DNA of 64,000 nucleotides. Origin: Hymenoscyphus infarciens. Lineage: Eukaryota; Ascomycota; Leotiomycetes; Helotiales; Helotiaceae. The translations under genes were made by a program, and so were the position numbers. Each line of letters starts with the position of its first letter. The first letter of the stretch is position 1. The notes under the pieces were generated by a model, which was not told the origin of the DNA, searched no databases, and saw only the letters and a list, made by a program, of their open reading frames with translations. This document shows, in pieces, positions 23,912 through 35,586 of the stretch. The DNA is taken from positions 1 to 64,000 of the forward strand of contig LLCB01000147.1 of assembly GCA_001414345.1 (NCBI GenBank), written 5' to 3'.

Positions 23912-24523
23912 ATGTCTGTTGCTTGGTGTTTCTCCAGAAGGCCCCACTCCAACAAGAGAATTGTACAAGTCCACGGAACCCGCGGACTGGTGGTCTTTGG
24001 AGTATCATAATTGGCTTCATATGTTGCTGACATTTTTCAAACGAGGGGAAATTGTTTGCAAAAGTTCTACACAATTTAATGGTGGAATCCAACGGTCTTT
24101 TATCCGCCTGATTTTGATTTGGTGGTTAGGTCAAGCAGTGTAATATGATAAAAAGTTCATCAGAAACTCAACTCTCGTGAAATGTGAATTTCCTTTGTGT
24201 TCCAGAGTCGTAAGGATGCTTCAGATTCTTCTCGACTCAGTCGTTAGTATGTTATTTCGAGAGGTCTTGAAATTTCCAAGACCGAAGAATATACCTTCTT
24301 TGATTCAAAAACCAATCTCATCTCGAAAGAGAGTCATCTGTAGCACTAATATAAAATTTGGACCCCACAAGTACACCCAAAAGCAGTTAGCGCTTCCCGG
24401 CTCGGAACGCTCCTCCAAAATTCATCCGATGACAACCCAACAAAAATCAACAAAACAAGCCAACTCGAGAGATTCATCTCACCACGCTCCTTTTGCCCCT
24501 CAAACCTCTCTCAAACTCTCAGA
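23912..24523. other. Intergenic between the Arb2 gene and ERG2
   Basis: About 610 bp containing the Arb2 gene's 3' UTR and the ERG2 promoter and 5' UTR. The 24420-24523 part is A/C-rich, as usual before a fungal start codon. No gene is seen. Confidence 0.5.
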
Positions 24524-25399
24524 ATGGCGCCCAAAACGCCCAGAACGCCCAAAAAGCACTTCGGCTCCAAACCCTCACCCAAGAAATCCGCACCCCGGTC
24601 CAACACTTTCCGCAATCTCACCCTCTTCTCCCTCCTCATCGGCGCCCTCTCAGCATTATTTTACTACCTTGATGGCCAATTGGAATCCTTCTACATCTTG
24701 GATCCGGTGCATCTAAATGATTTGTCTCAACGAGCACTTGCTGCTCATGGGAATGATACCAGGAGTGTGGTGGGCTTCATTGTTGGGGAGTTGCAGGAGA
24801 AACTTCCCGGGGGATATGTGAATCTTGACGAGGAGTGGGTTTTTAATAATGCCGGGGGAGCGATGGGGGCTATGTGGATTTTGCATGCTAGTACGTTTAA
24901 ATACAGTCTTGGAAATATTTGAGATAGGGGGTGTGTCATGTGATTTGAAGTATAAGTGCTAACTTTTTCACAGGTATAACAGAATACCTGATTATCTTCG
25001 GTAACCTCCCCGCCCCTCCCTCCCACCTCCCCCCTTCCCCCATCAATTAACACCTTCACAGGAACAGCTATAGGCACAGAAGGTCATTCCGGCCGCCACA
25101 CAGCAGACGACTATTTCCACATTCTAGCCGGAACACAGACCGCCTACGTCCCCGGCTCCTACGAACCAGAAGTCTACCCCCAAGGTTCCGTTCATCATTT
25201 AAGAAGGGGAGATGTGAAACAGTATAAAATGGACAATACCTGTTTCGCTCTTGAATATGCCAGAGGTTGGATTCCTCCCATGCTTGGATTTGGGTATGCG
25301 GATACTTTTAGTAGCACGCTTGACTTTCCTACATTGTGGAGGACGAGTGTTATTACGGGAAGGGAGATGATTGGGAATTTGCTTAGAGGGAAGTTGTGA
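24524..25399 (+). CDS. ERG2: Sterol C-8 isomerase (ERG2/sigma-1 receptor family)
   Basis: Three exons: 24524-24890, 24974-25000 (a 27-nt microexon encoding ITEYLIIF) and 25062-25399, giving 243 residues. Introns are 83 and 61 nt. The protein has a basic, disordered N-terminus, one membrane helix at about residues 31-49, and family blocks [41 protein letters not shown] and [24 protein letters not shown]2 acts in the endoplasmic reticulum membrane, moving the sterol double bond from C8 to C7 in ergosterol synthesis; it is a target of morpholine-type fungicides. Conserved acidic residues of the active-site region (EGHSG, ADDYF) are intact, so it is expected to work. Its 3' end faces that of the DUF4360 gene. 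Confidence 0.95.
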
Positions 25400-26208
25400 G
25401 GTGTTCATATTTGAGCGAGGCGAGGCGAGGTGAAGAAGAGGGAATCGGGAGTTTTCTTTTGTCTTGTAGAGAAACTGAGGATGGTGGTGAAGTTGTATGG
25501 TAAGCTAGTTGAAAAGAGGTGCTCGTGTAAGAATAGAGAAGTTGTATCATAATAATTCAGAATACTCGGTAGAATGTACGTCTTCCAAATCGTGGCCACA
25601 TCTCTTCATGACTTTACCCAGGATCTGGATATTTCTCGCTTCCAATTCTCCCGGCATTCTGGTATTAATGAAGTATCAATTAAAAGCAGGCACCGAGATA
25701 AAACATACATACTAGGCAACCGGATTCAAGACAAAAGCAAGACATACGATCTCGATGCAAAACAATCAAAAAATAAATAGTCAAACGACCTTAAGTTTCC
25801 CGAAATAGCGTTTTCATCCAAGGCTCCAAGATGCTGCATGCTAAGAACCACAGCTACCAAGTTCCAAACAAATCGAATAAGCAAAAAGCTACGGAGCAAG
25901 CTCTCGAAAGTCCGAAAACATATTCCACTGGACAATCACAATGAAGAATGTCAAAAACTTGGGATGTCTTAAAATAGTGTTTTCATTCTAAGCTCCAAGA
26001 TGCTGAAATGAAATGCATGCATGATAAGAACAACGACCACCAAGATCCAAATAAAACGAACGAATGACAGCCCAGCAAAACGCAACATGTCTCAATCAAT
26101 CAAACTCCCAGCACCAAAAATCCCAGGCTTTCACCCTGCCCTAGAATTCCGTCTAACCATCCGCCCACCGCCCACTTCCTGCTTCCCATCCCCCCTTCAA
26201 GAAGCAAC
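25400..26208. other. Convergent intergenic region between ERG2 and the DUF4360 gene
   Basis: About 810 bp holding the 3' UTRs of two converging genes. Its main feature is an imperfect direct repeat (see 25790-26066). The small open frames lack motifs and I do not call them. Confidence 0.5.
25790..26066. repeat. Imperfect direct repeat pair, about 90 bp each
   Basis: The unit at about 25790-25880 (AATAGCGTTTTCATCCAAGG, then CTCCAAGATGCTG, then AAGTTCCAAACAAATCGAAT) recurs at about 25965-26066 (AATAGTGTTTTCATTCTAAG, CTCCAAGATGCTG, AAGATCCAAATAAAACGAAC). The spacing is about 172 bp. It lies in the shared 3' region of ERG2 and the DUF4360 gene. Confidence 0.7.
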
Positions 26209-26969
26209 CTAACACTTCCTCCACTGAATTCCAGTAACCCAAGTAATCGTCCCATCAACACTATCATCGGTAAGCAACCCCTTTGCCGTACTAACCGTAC
26301 TAGCAAGCGAAATCTGGGACTTGATATTAATCGGCAAGTCCGCTCCACAAGGAGACCAGATGACGGAGGTCAACGCAACGTCGTCCTCGATTTTGTAATC
26401 CTGTTGGAAGGGGCCTTTGAAGTTTGACCTTGTGGACACTTGGTTTGTTTCTGTGGGGAGATTTTGGTTTTAGTTTCCTGTGGTGGAGAGAGGACGGGGA
26501 ATGGATAGGAGGGGAAAACACATACGACCAGAAAAATAATACGTAGCCTCCTGACTCCCCGTAACCCCCGCATCAAGCTGCGCGAAACCGCGGTAAATGG
26601 TTTTCAAGATCGAATACTGGAAGCCCTGGGGGTAATGGAGTTGCAAGTTGACCTGACAGAATTTACGGGATTCCGTCGTCGCAACACCAGGTCCGATTTG
26701 AGCTACGTATTTATCGAAGATGAGGGTGAACCTGTGATATATCTTAGTAATTGTTTTGGTGATGAGAGGTGGGGAGATGGGGGAATGTACACTTGACGAT
26801 CAGCTGACAAGAATTGTCCCACCGTTCCTTGAGGACATCCTGTTCCCGAGGTTGTGATGCCGTTGATCGTGACATTATTTGGATCAGGAGCATCCTGACG
26901 GGTATCAAGAATCGGTGAAGCAAGCGCTGCCGAAGCAAGTGTCAGAAGAGTCAAAGGGTTGAAAAGCAT
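26209..26969 (-). CDS. Secreted DUF4360 family protein
   Basis: Three exons: 26969-26791, 26731-26526 and 26450-26209, giving 208 residues. Donors are GTACAT and GTATGT, acceptors CACAG. Residues 1 to about 17 are a clear signal peptide (LTLLTLASAALA). The mature protein carries the DUF4360 blocks: VTINGITTSGTGCPQGTVG, FTLIFDKYVAQIGPG, CQVNLQLHYPQGFQYSI, YRGFAQLDAGVTGSQEATYY, IWSPCGADLPINIKSQISL and a terminal QW..C. Cysteines at GTGCPQGT, KFCQVN, WSPCG and the C-terminus probably pair in disulphides. The family is common among secreted proteins of filamentous ascomycetes and has no established function. It converges on ERG2. Confidence 0.93.
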
Positions 26970-27493
26970 CTTGATGGATACACGTAAACTCGGACTTGAA
27001 TTTAAACCGGAAATGAAGGTTGGGGTTAGAGATGAGCAAGACGATTTCGGAAGGAATTGGCACTCTTTTTATATTGATCAAGGTGAAAGTGTGCCTACCA
27101 AGCTCAACAACCTTGTTTCCAAAAAGAGCCAAGTAGAACTTCGGAGCTTCCAAGTATTTCCTCCAACCGGGACACTTGAAGCTGTTAACCTCGTATTCAA
27201 TAATCGAAGCGGTTGACCATGACCGCATGACAACGATGGTCTGTTTTTGCTCGGTGTAGGAGACTGATTCGACATTGCAACCCTCAGCTACCACTCGGGC
27301 TTTTAGTAAGGCCTCATAGGGGAGCGTTTATGTATGGTTATACCGTTTCCGGTGGCGTACATATTTTGTCTGAAGGCAATTAAGCAAGAAACATAGGATA
27401 TAAATCGAACACAGAAACTTCGGAAAAGCTCAATAGCAGTGCTTCAGCCATTGTACAACAGAAATGGAGCCTTCCATCTAGGACAACTCAGCC
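26970..27493. other. Upstream region of the DUF4360 gene
   Basis: About 520 bp between the DUF4360 start codon and the 3' end of the next minus-strand gene, so it should hold the DUF4360 promoter. Short open frames on both strands overlap each other and show no family motif. No gene is called. Confidence 0.45.
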
Positions 27494-28029
27494 CTATGAA
27501 TCCTTTAACAAAAGTGACACTTCCAGACGAGATGTTTTGAAGACCAAAACAAAATGCTTGCTGTTACGGTATGATTTATGCCACCAATGCGTGAAATACA
27601 GTTTGTGATAGATAAGTAGGAATAATCCGGTCGTAATTAAGCGAGGAGCTTGAAAAAACAGTAGGGTACCCAAAATAGCAGCTGAAAACCCAAGTCCACA
27701 TGTGGCACAAGGCTCAAGGAACAAGGCACCCCGCAATGAGCAAGTTGAGTCAGATATCGAAACACTAGAAAGACATCTGGTGTGGTCAGGTACGTGCCGC
27801 TGTCTAGCGAATCACAAAATGCGACTTACTTTGCTCCAAAGACTTGTGACCCTACAATGGCTAAAATGAACGACGCGACTAAACTATACAGCTTTGATAT
27901 AGGAAATGTATCCTCAAGCATAAAACTCCACGAGAGGAAATGCTCAATTTTTCCGTTGGTCCGTAGAGCGACTGGCTCTTTACTGCAGCTAGGCAACAGC
28001 CCAAGAGCGATTTCGGTAAGCCTTGGCAT
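27494..28029 (-). CDS. Small predicted membrane protein, not recognised
   Basis: Exon 28029-27830 and exon 27764-27494 join in frame across a 65-nt intron (27829-27765) with donor GTAAGT, branch CTGAC and acceptor TTTCTAG, giving 156 residues. Neither half is convincing alone; the good splice signals and the continuity of frame are the support. Three hydrophobic stretches follow one another: about residues 46-65 (LYSLVASFILAIVGSQVFGA), about 78-103 (starting at RGALFLEPC) and about 106-118 (RLITTGLFLLIYH). I know no family with this sequence. It may be a fragment of a larger membrane protein or a spurious model. Confidence 0.4.
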
Positions 28030-30962
28030 TGGATCGGAAGGTCAAGAGAGAGCTCGTCATGGGAGAACTAGGCAACTCATTTGCTGTTCCTCCTTGCCAG
28101 AATTGAAGGTTCTGGAAGTCTGTGAAAAAGCATTTGAATCGGGACAAGGTCAGCGCACTTTGGGCTCATCTCACTTGATGAATATTGCTGAGCAAGGTCA
28201 AATGGGGCATAATACTTTTAGTGGCTGCAGCAAATGTAACTTTGCCCCAATAGTTAATTCGCAGCGACTGGACAGACGCGAGGAGCTCAACTCCCTGCAT
28301 TTGGGCTGAACCGACAACAATGCAAGGCTTGGGGGGCGGGTGTAACCGAGCCGTGCCTACATGATAACAAGCCATGCCATTGTTCGCAGTGTTTGAATCG
28401 GGTTCGCCCATTCGTCTCATCGATCTTTTGCTGATTGTTTCGTTTACTCCGGAACGACGGACCAGAGGGTTGCATAAGCCCTAAGACAAAAATTGTTCCT
28501 GCATGCCACACGTCAGTATCAATATTGGAAAGGATGCATATATGCAGCTCCCAAGTCCATGGTCGACCCGAGTTGGAATCTGACCACGCTGGATCTGGGA
28601 GGCTAACAAGGGTATGCCACGTTGTCAATGCTCCGAACCGTTGTCTGCTAGTATTCGGGGTTTCAGTCGTGAGGATTGCACAGCAATGTTCGGTCGGCCG
28701 AATCATTTATTGAATTACTTTACCTGATTGTTACACATGCGGGAGTGGCTCCTTATCGTGTCACATCGTAAACATAAGCTGCATGGCTCTTTTTGGTACT
28801 CGAGATACCGGAATCCCGATTTTAACTTGGTTGGCTATGATTAGCAGCAGGTGTACGCGATGGCTCAATTGTCTGAACCACTAATGCGTACTATCTCCCA
28901 AACCCAGTCTTTCAAAGACTGTCACTCCCTCTGAAGTCATTCGTACAAAGACGTAATGATGTAGCTGTTAGGCCCAGGAGCTCCCTGTAGGCGGAAGTAC
29001 ATTGGTCGAGCGGCTGAAGAAAAGTATATAGTGGAAAGCTCTGAAAATGCTTACTTCCGTTCATACCCATCTAAAGTGACCTCCCTATGATAATATTCAA
29101 CAACTAAGCTCAGCTGGTATATACTCGCACACATGGGTCAGGGTGAAGCTAGAATACTTGATTCTTCCAAGTGCTACTCAAATCCTTATGAAAGACAGTT
29201 GCATTCCCTGATCCCCATTGGCTGATGGGAAGTGATGTGTGGGAAGTCAAATAGCTCGCGCGGCTGGATTGAACTCTTTAGTACAATCCCTTCAGTACGA
29301 GAATAGTCCTTACCTACCTACCAGAGGCAATAAGAGACAGAGAAGCGATTCGTAGTGTTCCATCACGGCGTCCCTTGTGCCCAATGTCTCCCCCCTTCAA
29401 TCGGGATGATATCCTTCTGGAAATCGCAAGAGGATATGATTCGACGGGCTTCAGGGAGGCGGATAGTCTTCGGAAAACTTTGGCTACATGCTCGTTCGCA
29501 GACCGACCAGGGTTGTTTTGTTGACTTCGCGGGCAATGTGGCCCTGCTTCAGCAAAAAGGGACGCTTCTCGAATTTTCTCTGTCGAGAATCAGCAATGGA
29601 GTGTAGGAAATGGAAGCTGGAAAGGGAAGGAAGGAAAGAGGAAGCCCACGGCTATTTATTTTCTTCTTCCTTGGGAAAAAACTCACCAGCAACAACTTCT
29701 TTCTCCCGACCTGAAAGCCGCAAACATATCGGATCCCCCTCGTTAAAAGACCAAATAAAAGCGGGAAAGAAAATAGTCTCCCAACCCATCAAGCATCGCC
29801 CCTTGAAACTGAACCTACAACCATTCGCCAGAGTGCCAATAATAAGAAGAATATGCCAACGAGGAAGAGACTATATATTCTCAGCGTGGTGTTCGTTCAT
29901 GAAACAGTCTTATCGATGCTTCAACCGTCAGGGGGATGAGTAATAGTGAGCGCCTTACCCGAGTTCAGGGTGATGGATAGGTTGTGTCGTTGATGAAGAA
30001 AACAGGTTGAAGGTTGAAGAGAGAAGGGCGGGGGAACGCGAGGATTTTGGAGATTTGAGTTGTGGTGTTGGGCCTGGGCCTGGGTCGTGGTTGTGGTCGT
30101 AATCGTTCCTTCCTCGTGAATAGGTACTTTTCCAGAGCACACCGACCCGCTATACTAGGTTCGTACCTTCCTTTCTCTCAAGAATTCGAAGAGGTGGAAT
30201 TTCATTACCTACCTACCTACCGTACCTATAGACGAAAGAAAGGGGCGAGGAGAGGAGAAATAGCAGTAGCAAACGATTAAGAAACCAGAATCAGAACTAG
30301 GAACTACAGAAGCTTCTTCTCTTCTACATTTTCTAATTCTGTATTGCTTAGGTAGGTACGAACTGTTGAAAAATGGAAAACAAAGAAAGAAAGTGACAGA
30401 TACGAAGGTATAGGTAATTGTAAATAGGACTTTTTGTTTTTGCGAGATTATAACTTTAATAAATACAGAAGAGAAGGAACAGGCGCCTCGATGCCTTATT
30501 CGTTTTCAAACAGGTGATAGGGTTTAGGCCGAAAATCTCCCAGCACCTCGTACTACTTCTGCAAGTCACCAACCTCACTGGTACCATGGCAGCTTTCGTT
30601 CCTCGCTTCTTATTTCCACCTCTTTGCGAGTCCTCTAGGAATCACAGTTGTCGGGAGAATGACTACGGCGCCTTTGGTTTTGCGCTCAGCGACAGTGGTC
30701 GCCATGGCGAGTTTCAATTTGTCAGAGGCGTATTCTGGGCTGGGCGTTGACCTCTCCAGGCTTGTATGCTCGTATGGTTGGTAGGTACTGTAGAGAGCAG
30801 GTATCAGATTCCCTTCCCTAACTCCTCCTTTGCACGGATACTTCTCCCTTCTTTCCTCTTTTTATCCTCCCTCCGACCTTCCAATCCACTCCACTGCTGT
30901 AAAGCTCCCCAGCTTCCGCGATCCCGACAGCTCCAGCTCCAGCTCCAGCTCGGCCAGCTCCA
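28030..30962. other. 2.9 kb gene-free interval upstream of the SDR gene
   Basis: No exon chain with family motifs was found on either strand, although several overlapping frames are open near 28166-28706 and 29355-29943. ACCT-type repeats occur near 30208-30225. A short inverted pair, AGGTTCGTACC near 30157 and GGTACGAACTG near 30353, flanks about 190 bp. The last 35 bp before the SDR start holds CCAGCT repeats. Confidence 0.45.
30928..30951. repeat. CAGCTC microsatellite in the SDR 5' UTR
   Basis: Four tandem CAGCTC units end about 12 bp before the SDR start codon at 30963, so they lie in its 5' UTR and may affect initiation. Confidence 0.8.
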
Positions 30963-32089
30963 ATGTCGAACGAAGACCTCTTCCCCTCCCGACCCATCGA
31001 CACCAATGATCCATACGATGCTGCTTGGGTACAAGGGCGGACGATCCTCATAACGGGTGGCGCTTCAGGAATTGGGGAAGCCTGCTTTCGAAAATGGGCC
31101 GAGAATGGCGCAAACGTAGTCATTGGGGATATAAGTGACAAGTCGGGCGAAGCATTGGTAGCAGAAATCCGAAAGACAACGGGAAATCAACATCATCACT
31201 ACCTCCACTGCGATGTGACGGACTGGCAGTCGCAAGTGCGATTCTTCAAATCGGCCAAGCAGCTCAGTCCCACGGGCGGCATCGATGCGGTCGTTGCAAA
31301 TGCGGGAATCTCGGTGGAATCTCCATTCTTCGACGAAGTTACAGACGACTATGAAGCTCTGGAGAACCCACCTGTGCCCAATTTCAAGTGCGTGGATGTG
31401 AATCTCATTGGAGTCATGTACACAGCGAAGCTTGCCATATACTACCTGTCCAAAAACCCTCAATCTACCAAGGCCAGCACCTCGGTGACTCCAGCGCCAA
31501 ATACAAGAGACCGTCATTTATTGCTGGTGGGATCTATTGCTTCGTTGGGTCCCCTCCCGGGCGGAGTTCAATATAATGCCTCGAAGCATGCTGTGCTAGG
31601 TCTGTATCGATCTCTGAATTCGACATCTTTCATGAATGGACTTCGGGTTAATATCATTCTCCCATATTTCATGGATACACCAATGCTGCCTGTGGCGGCG
31701 AGACTCGCATTAGCTGGTGGTGCTATGGGTACAGCAGGAGATGTTGTAGATGCTGCGACACGATTGATGGCAGATACGAGGATAGCCGGGAGAGCGCTGG
31801 CAATTGGCCCCAGAACAACGGTGGATAGCAATGGGCATTTGTGTCCGCCCAATACACCGGGGTCAAGGGAAACTTCGGTCTGGGATGTCGATGGAATGGA
31901 CCTTACTGCGAGTGGTAAGTCGATACACGTTTGCCGAAAGCCTCCCAGCTAACTCCTCGGATAGAAGCATTTACGAGAAGGCTTGTGGGATTATTGCGCC
32001 AGGTTGAGAGAGCTCGAGGATGGTATGGCATTGTGAAAGATGTGGTTTTGGCTTTTGCGTACCCATTTCGGAGTTTGCTGAAGAGATGA
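30963..32089 (+). CDS. Short-chain dehydrogenase/reductase (classical SDR)
   Basis: Two exons: 30963-31914 and 31965-32089, giving 358 residues. The intron (50 nt) has donor GTAAGT, branch CTAAC and acceptor ATAG; reading through it would instead stop after 15 codons. The protein shows the NAD(P)-binding TGGASGIG at 31-38, an Asp at the end of beta-2 (VIGDIS, about 56) that favours NAD over NADP, NAG at 113-115, catalytic Ser at about 191 and YNASK with Tyr204 and Lys208. All catalytic residues are present. It resembles the 15-hydroxyprostaglandin dehydrogenase-like group; the substrate cannot be told. The C-terminal exon ends in a hydrophobic, basic tail (DVVLAFAYPFRSLLKR) that might anchor it to a membrane. 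Confidence 0.9.
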
Positions 32090-32476
32090 GCCCTTTGTAC
32101 TAACCCAGCAAAGGCATTTCGGACGCTGGACTTTGAGCATCCAGTAAATCATGGAAGGGCGTCTTGCAACCCACAGGTGAGATCCTTGGTTGTCAATCGA
32201 AGAAATTGTTAAGGCTAGGTCGGTGTATGTAGGTACCCAGGTAGATTTTTGTAATTGTATATGGTCGTTCCTTCCCTAGGTAGAAACTTGGAGAGTTTCT
32301 GACTACGTTCCGCTCCTTACTTTGGTTCTTCCACGTGGGTAGGTATGTCACTTCTTTTTTGTTCCCGCTAAAAGCTTGACTCGACTCTCTCAATCTTTAG
32401 CTCCAATGGAAATAGCTTCGACCTATGCAACTTTACAGATTTCTACCTAGTTCCGAACGTTTTCTACCTTCCAACG
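32090..32476. other. Intergenic between the SDR and SGNH genes
   Basis: About 390 bp holding the SDR 3' UTR and the SGNH gene promoter and 5' UTR. No separate gene is seen. Confidence 0.5.
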
Positions 32477-33856
32477 ATGTCACAGACATGGCAACGCCCT
32501 CGTCTCTATGACGATCCTTTCACGTCTCCTCCGTACCCCCCAAAGGACAATGCGTTTCGATGGGCAAGCAGAGTAGCACGACCATCACCATCGTCCAGAT
32601 TCTCTAGCTGCCGTCTTTCCCCAATTCGCATGATCATTTTTCTAATCGCAGTCGCTACCGTCATCCTCATCAAGGATCACATTCCGGCCTTCTTTTATGG
32701 CATTTTTCTTCGCCAGGTCAGTAGCAAGTCCTTCAGAGGGATGAGTTTTATCTAACTCGGAATAGCGCCCCGTTGAGGTTGCCAGTACGACTGAAATACC
32801 ATTCATCGCGTTCAGCCCACCAGAACTCACTTCATACCGACTTCCGGATCGCAGTGATACTTTCAACACGTACAAATTCCGGAATGCCTGTAATATTTCC
32901 TCCCTCGACCTCCATACACCTTTCAGTCCGTTATGTACAGATCGTCCCTCGATGCTAAATGCCATGGCTTCTGGTGGTCGGATAGGAGGTAGTGCCCCAT
33001 ATATGCCTCGATATTGTGATATGCGATGGTTTACTACGGAAGAGGTATGTGAGATATTGGGACGTTTTGAGAGAGTTGTTTTGGTTGGCGATTCTATGTT
33101 GAGACATGTTATTGGAAGTATCAATGTTTTGATCCGGAAGGATCTTGGGTATGGTGCTGTTACGGATTGGAACTTTTCCGCTCAAGAGAGGTATGTTTTC
33201 CATCGGGTTTCAGTCTTTTACTGATCTCGGAGCAGGAAACAATGCTTTTGTAATGAGCAGTTCGATGTCAAGGCTTGCTCTGTTCAGGGCATCTATCGAA
33301 CTGAGGACGTCCTGAAGAATGATCCTCAGAGTTTGTCATGTTCAAACAAAATTACCCTCATCAGTAGGATTTCTCACATTCCTACTTGGTTACCTGCTAA
33401 TACTGGGCAGTGGAGCAAATCAACCGATTCCCCATTCCCCTCGAAGAACTCGACCGCCTAAAAACCAGTGTCGGTTCCAACCCCAAAAAGCCCAAAGCCT
33501 TTATCTTCGGCCACGGCCTCTGGAACAATCTCGAGCTCCAAAAGACCGTCTCCTGGCTTGACGCAATTCTAGAAATTATCAACGCCTCTTCCTCCTCCTG
33601 GCATGGTCTCTTCCTTACACCTCATGCTGCGGGTCGAGAGAAACCAGACGAGTGGATTGTATCACAAGGGAATAAGGCTTTGATGTTATTTGAGGAGGCG
33701 GTGGGGATTGAGGCTGCGAAGAGGGGAGTGGAGCATTTGGGGACGTGGAATATGAGTATTCAGGCGAGAAAGTATGATGGGGTCCACCTTGATATGAGAG
33801 GGAATTTGGTGAAGGCTATGATGGTTTTGAACTGGTTGGATTTGATTGAGCATTGA
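32477..33856 (+). CDS. Membrane-anchored SGNH/PC-esterase-like protein
   Basis: Four exons: 32477-32716, 32766-33190, 33236-33363 and 33411-33856, giving 412 residues; all joins keep frame with introns of 45-49 nt. A basic cytosolic N-terminus precedes one membrane helix at about residues 51-65, so the rest should face the Golgi or ER lumen. VVLVGDSMLRH (Ser190) matches the GDS block of SGNH enzymes, FIFGHGLWNN the Gly/Asn block, and DGVHLD (Asp387, His390) the Asp-x-x-His block near the end. This plan (anchor, GDS, DxxH) is that of the PC-esterase/TBL and Cas1-type group that adds or removes acetyl groups on polysaccharides. A glycan acetyltransferase or esterase is therefore inferred; substrate unknown. 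The mutated block begins within a few bases of the stop codon. Confidence 0.85.
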
Positions 33857-33860
33857 TACT

Positions 33861-34452
33861 ATAGAGAGAGAAGAGTATACTTAGAGAGTATTTTTATTAT
33901 AATAAGATAGTAGTGTACTTTTTATTAATATATTTTTATTAAACTACTCTATCTCTATCTATTAGAATAGAAAAAGCGTCTATTTTTTCTAGAATAGTAA
34001 GTTTTCTATATAACTTAGAATAGACTTATTAATAATTATACTAGTTCTTAAGACTTTTATTCTACGTTAATTATAGTATTATAGGTCGCGTAGAAAAGAG
34101 CTATTTAAGAGAGAGAGAATTAAACTTGATTAGTAGAGTCTATTTCACGTAAACTAGTCGCGTTTTAAATCTTGTCTTTCTACTTATATAAAGAAGATAA
34201 TTTCGAAAGATAATTTCGAGAGATGATTTCTTACTAGGTTAAGCTTATAATATATTCTTAGAAGAATAATATACTAGTAATAGGCTTTAGTATACTTATA
34301 AGAGTTAGTGTTTTTAGTTTAGATACTATTATATTAAACTTTTCTTAACTCTTTTAATACTACTCTTCGTACTTTCGTATAATTAAGAGACTAATTTACT
34401 AGATTATAGTATTATTCACTTCTTTTTAATATTACTCTCTTTTCTTCTTAGC
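33861..34452. repeat. Start of the right RIP-mutated block
   Basis: Composition switches abruptly just after the SGNH stop codon. The DNA becomes AT-rich with hardly any CpA or TpG and no readable frame. No element ends could be recognised here. Confidence 0.7.
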
Positions 34453-35586
34453 TAGACTTAGACAGCGATAGGATATTTATTAGATTATTATAATATATAT
34501 AGTAATTAACTAATTTACTCTCTAATTGATTCAAAAGAACTAATTTACCTCTCTTACTAAAAGAGAGGTAGATAATCTAGTTAGCTAAATATTTCTATTA
34601 TTTATTAGTTTCGTTATATTAATATACTAAAAAAATAATAAATATAATAAATTAACCTACTTCTATACTATCTACTTTCTACTTCGTAAGCTACTTTATA
34701 ATAGCTTTATTTATAATAGTCTCTTACTCTTGCTCTAACTATTAGCTTTATATATACTATAGATAAGATACTCTTTTATATACTCTTCGTAGTAGTCTTC
34801 TTAGAGACGCTTCTACTTAATAAACTAGAGTACTAGTTTATTAGTACTAGTAGTAAATAGCTAGTATAAGAGTTAAGCGATTAAGTTCTACTATCTTAAT
34901 ATACGAGCTTTTATTTACTAAAATTTAAGTCTAAATATATACGAAAAATAGTGAATAATTACTAACTAGAATATCTCTCTTTTCTAATCTAAATATCTCT
35001 CTTTTAGTAAGAGAGGTAAATTAGTTCTTTTAAATTAATTAGAGAGTAAAATAGTTCTTTTGAATTAATTAGAGAGTAAATTAGGTAATTACTATAATAT
35101 ATATTATAGAATAATTATTATTATTTCTTATCTAATATAATTAAACTATTATTAAAAAATCAACGATAATTAATAAAATATCGAGTTTTTAGCGCTAGTG
35201 TCTTATAGTATTAAATAGAGATTATATAACTTATATTTTTCTTTTGAAAATCTACTTTATTAAATATTCTCTTTAAAAAACTTATTATATAACTCTTAAA
35301 TTAATATAAAAGACTTATACTAAGATATATATAATTACTTAGACTTATAAATAATTAGAACTTACTATTAAAATTATATAACTTTATGTTTATTTTTAGA
35401 CTAAGTATTCTCTTAGCTCTTAGTTAGAGAAACTATTATTTTCTAGATTAACTACTTTTCTACTAAGAATTAATATATTATAAGTTCTTCTTAGAAACTA
35501 AGTATTAATTAGATTACTTAATATAAGATAAGAAATATTATAGATCTCTCTAATATAATACTAGTAATATTACTATCTAAGTCTAT
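34453..35586 (-). mobile_element. TIR element copy A, split by a nested insert
   Basis: In reverse orientation it matches the full element at 63144-63654 end to end. The start (GACTTAGATAGTAATATTAC, at about 35580) corresponds to the copy B start, ACACTAGCGCTAAAA matches copy B near 63510, and the far terminus lies at 34453 (TAGACTTAGACAGCGATA). Taking out the nested segment (about 34484-35110) leaves about 510 bp, the length of copy B. It is non-coding and RIP-mutated. Confidence 0.75.
34484..35110. mobile_element. Palindromic element nested in copy A
   Basis: The terminal inverted repeats run inward from about 34489-34573 and 34978-35100: CTCTCTTACTAAAAGAGAGG on the left faces CCTCTCTTTTAGTAAGAGAG-type sequence on the right. 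The right arm has a tandem duplication of a 31-bp segment (TTAGTTCTTTTAAATTAATTAG-like). AT-rich sequence resembling TATATATTATA borders both ends and may be the target duplication. No coding capacity is visible. Confidence 0.65.

Noticed and set aside
28166..28706. Overlapping minus-strand open frames of 84 and 139 codons
   Set aside because: Two frames are open over the same DNA, neither shows motifs, and no splice joins them sensibly to the gene at 27494-28029.
29355..29943. Plus-strand frames of 83 and 151 codons
   Set aside because: Basic, low-information sequence without motifs; a short better-looking frame from about 29386 stops after about 46 codons.
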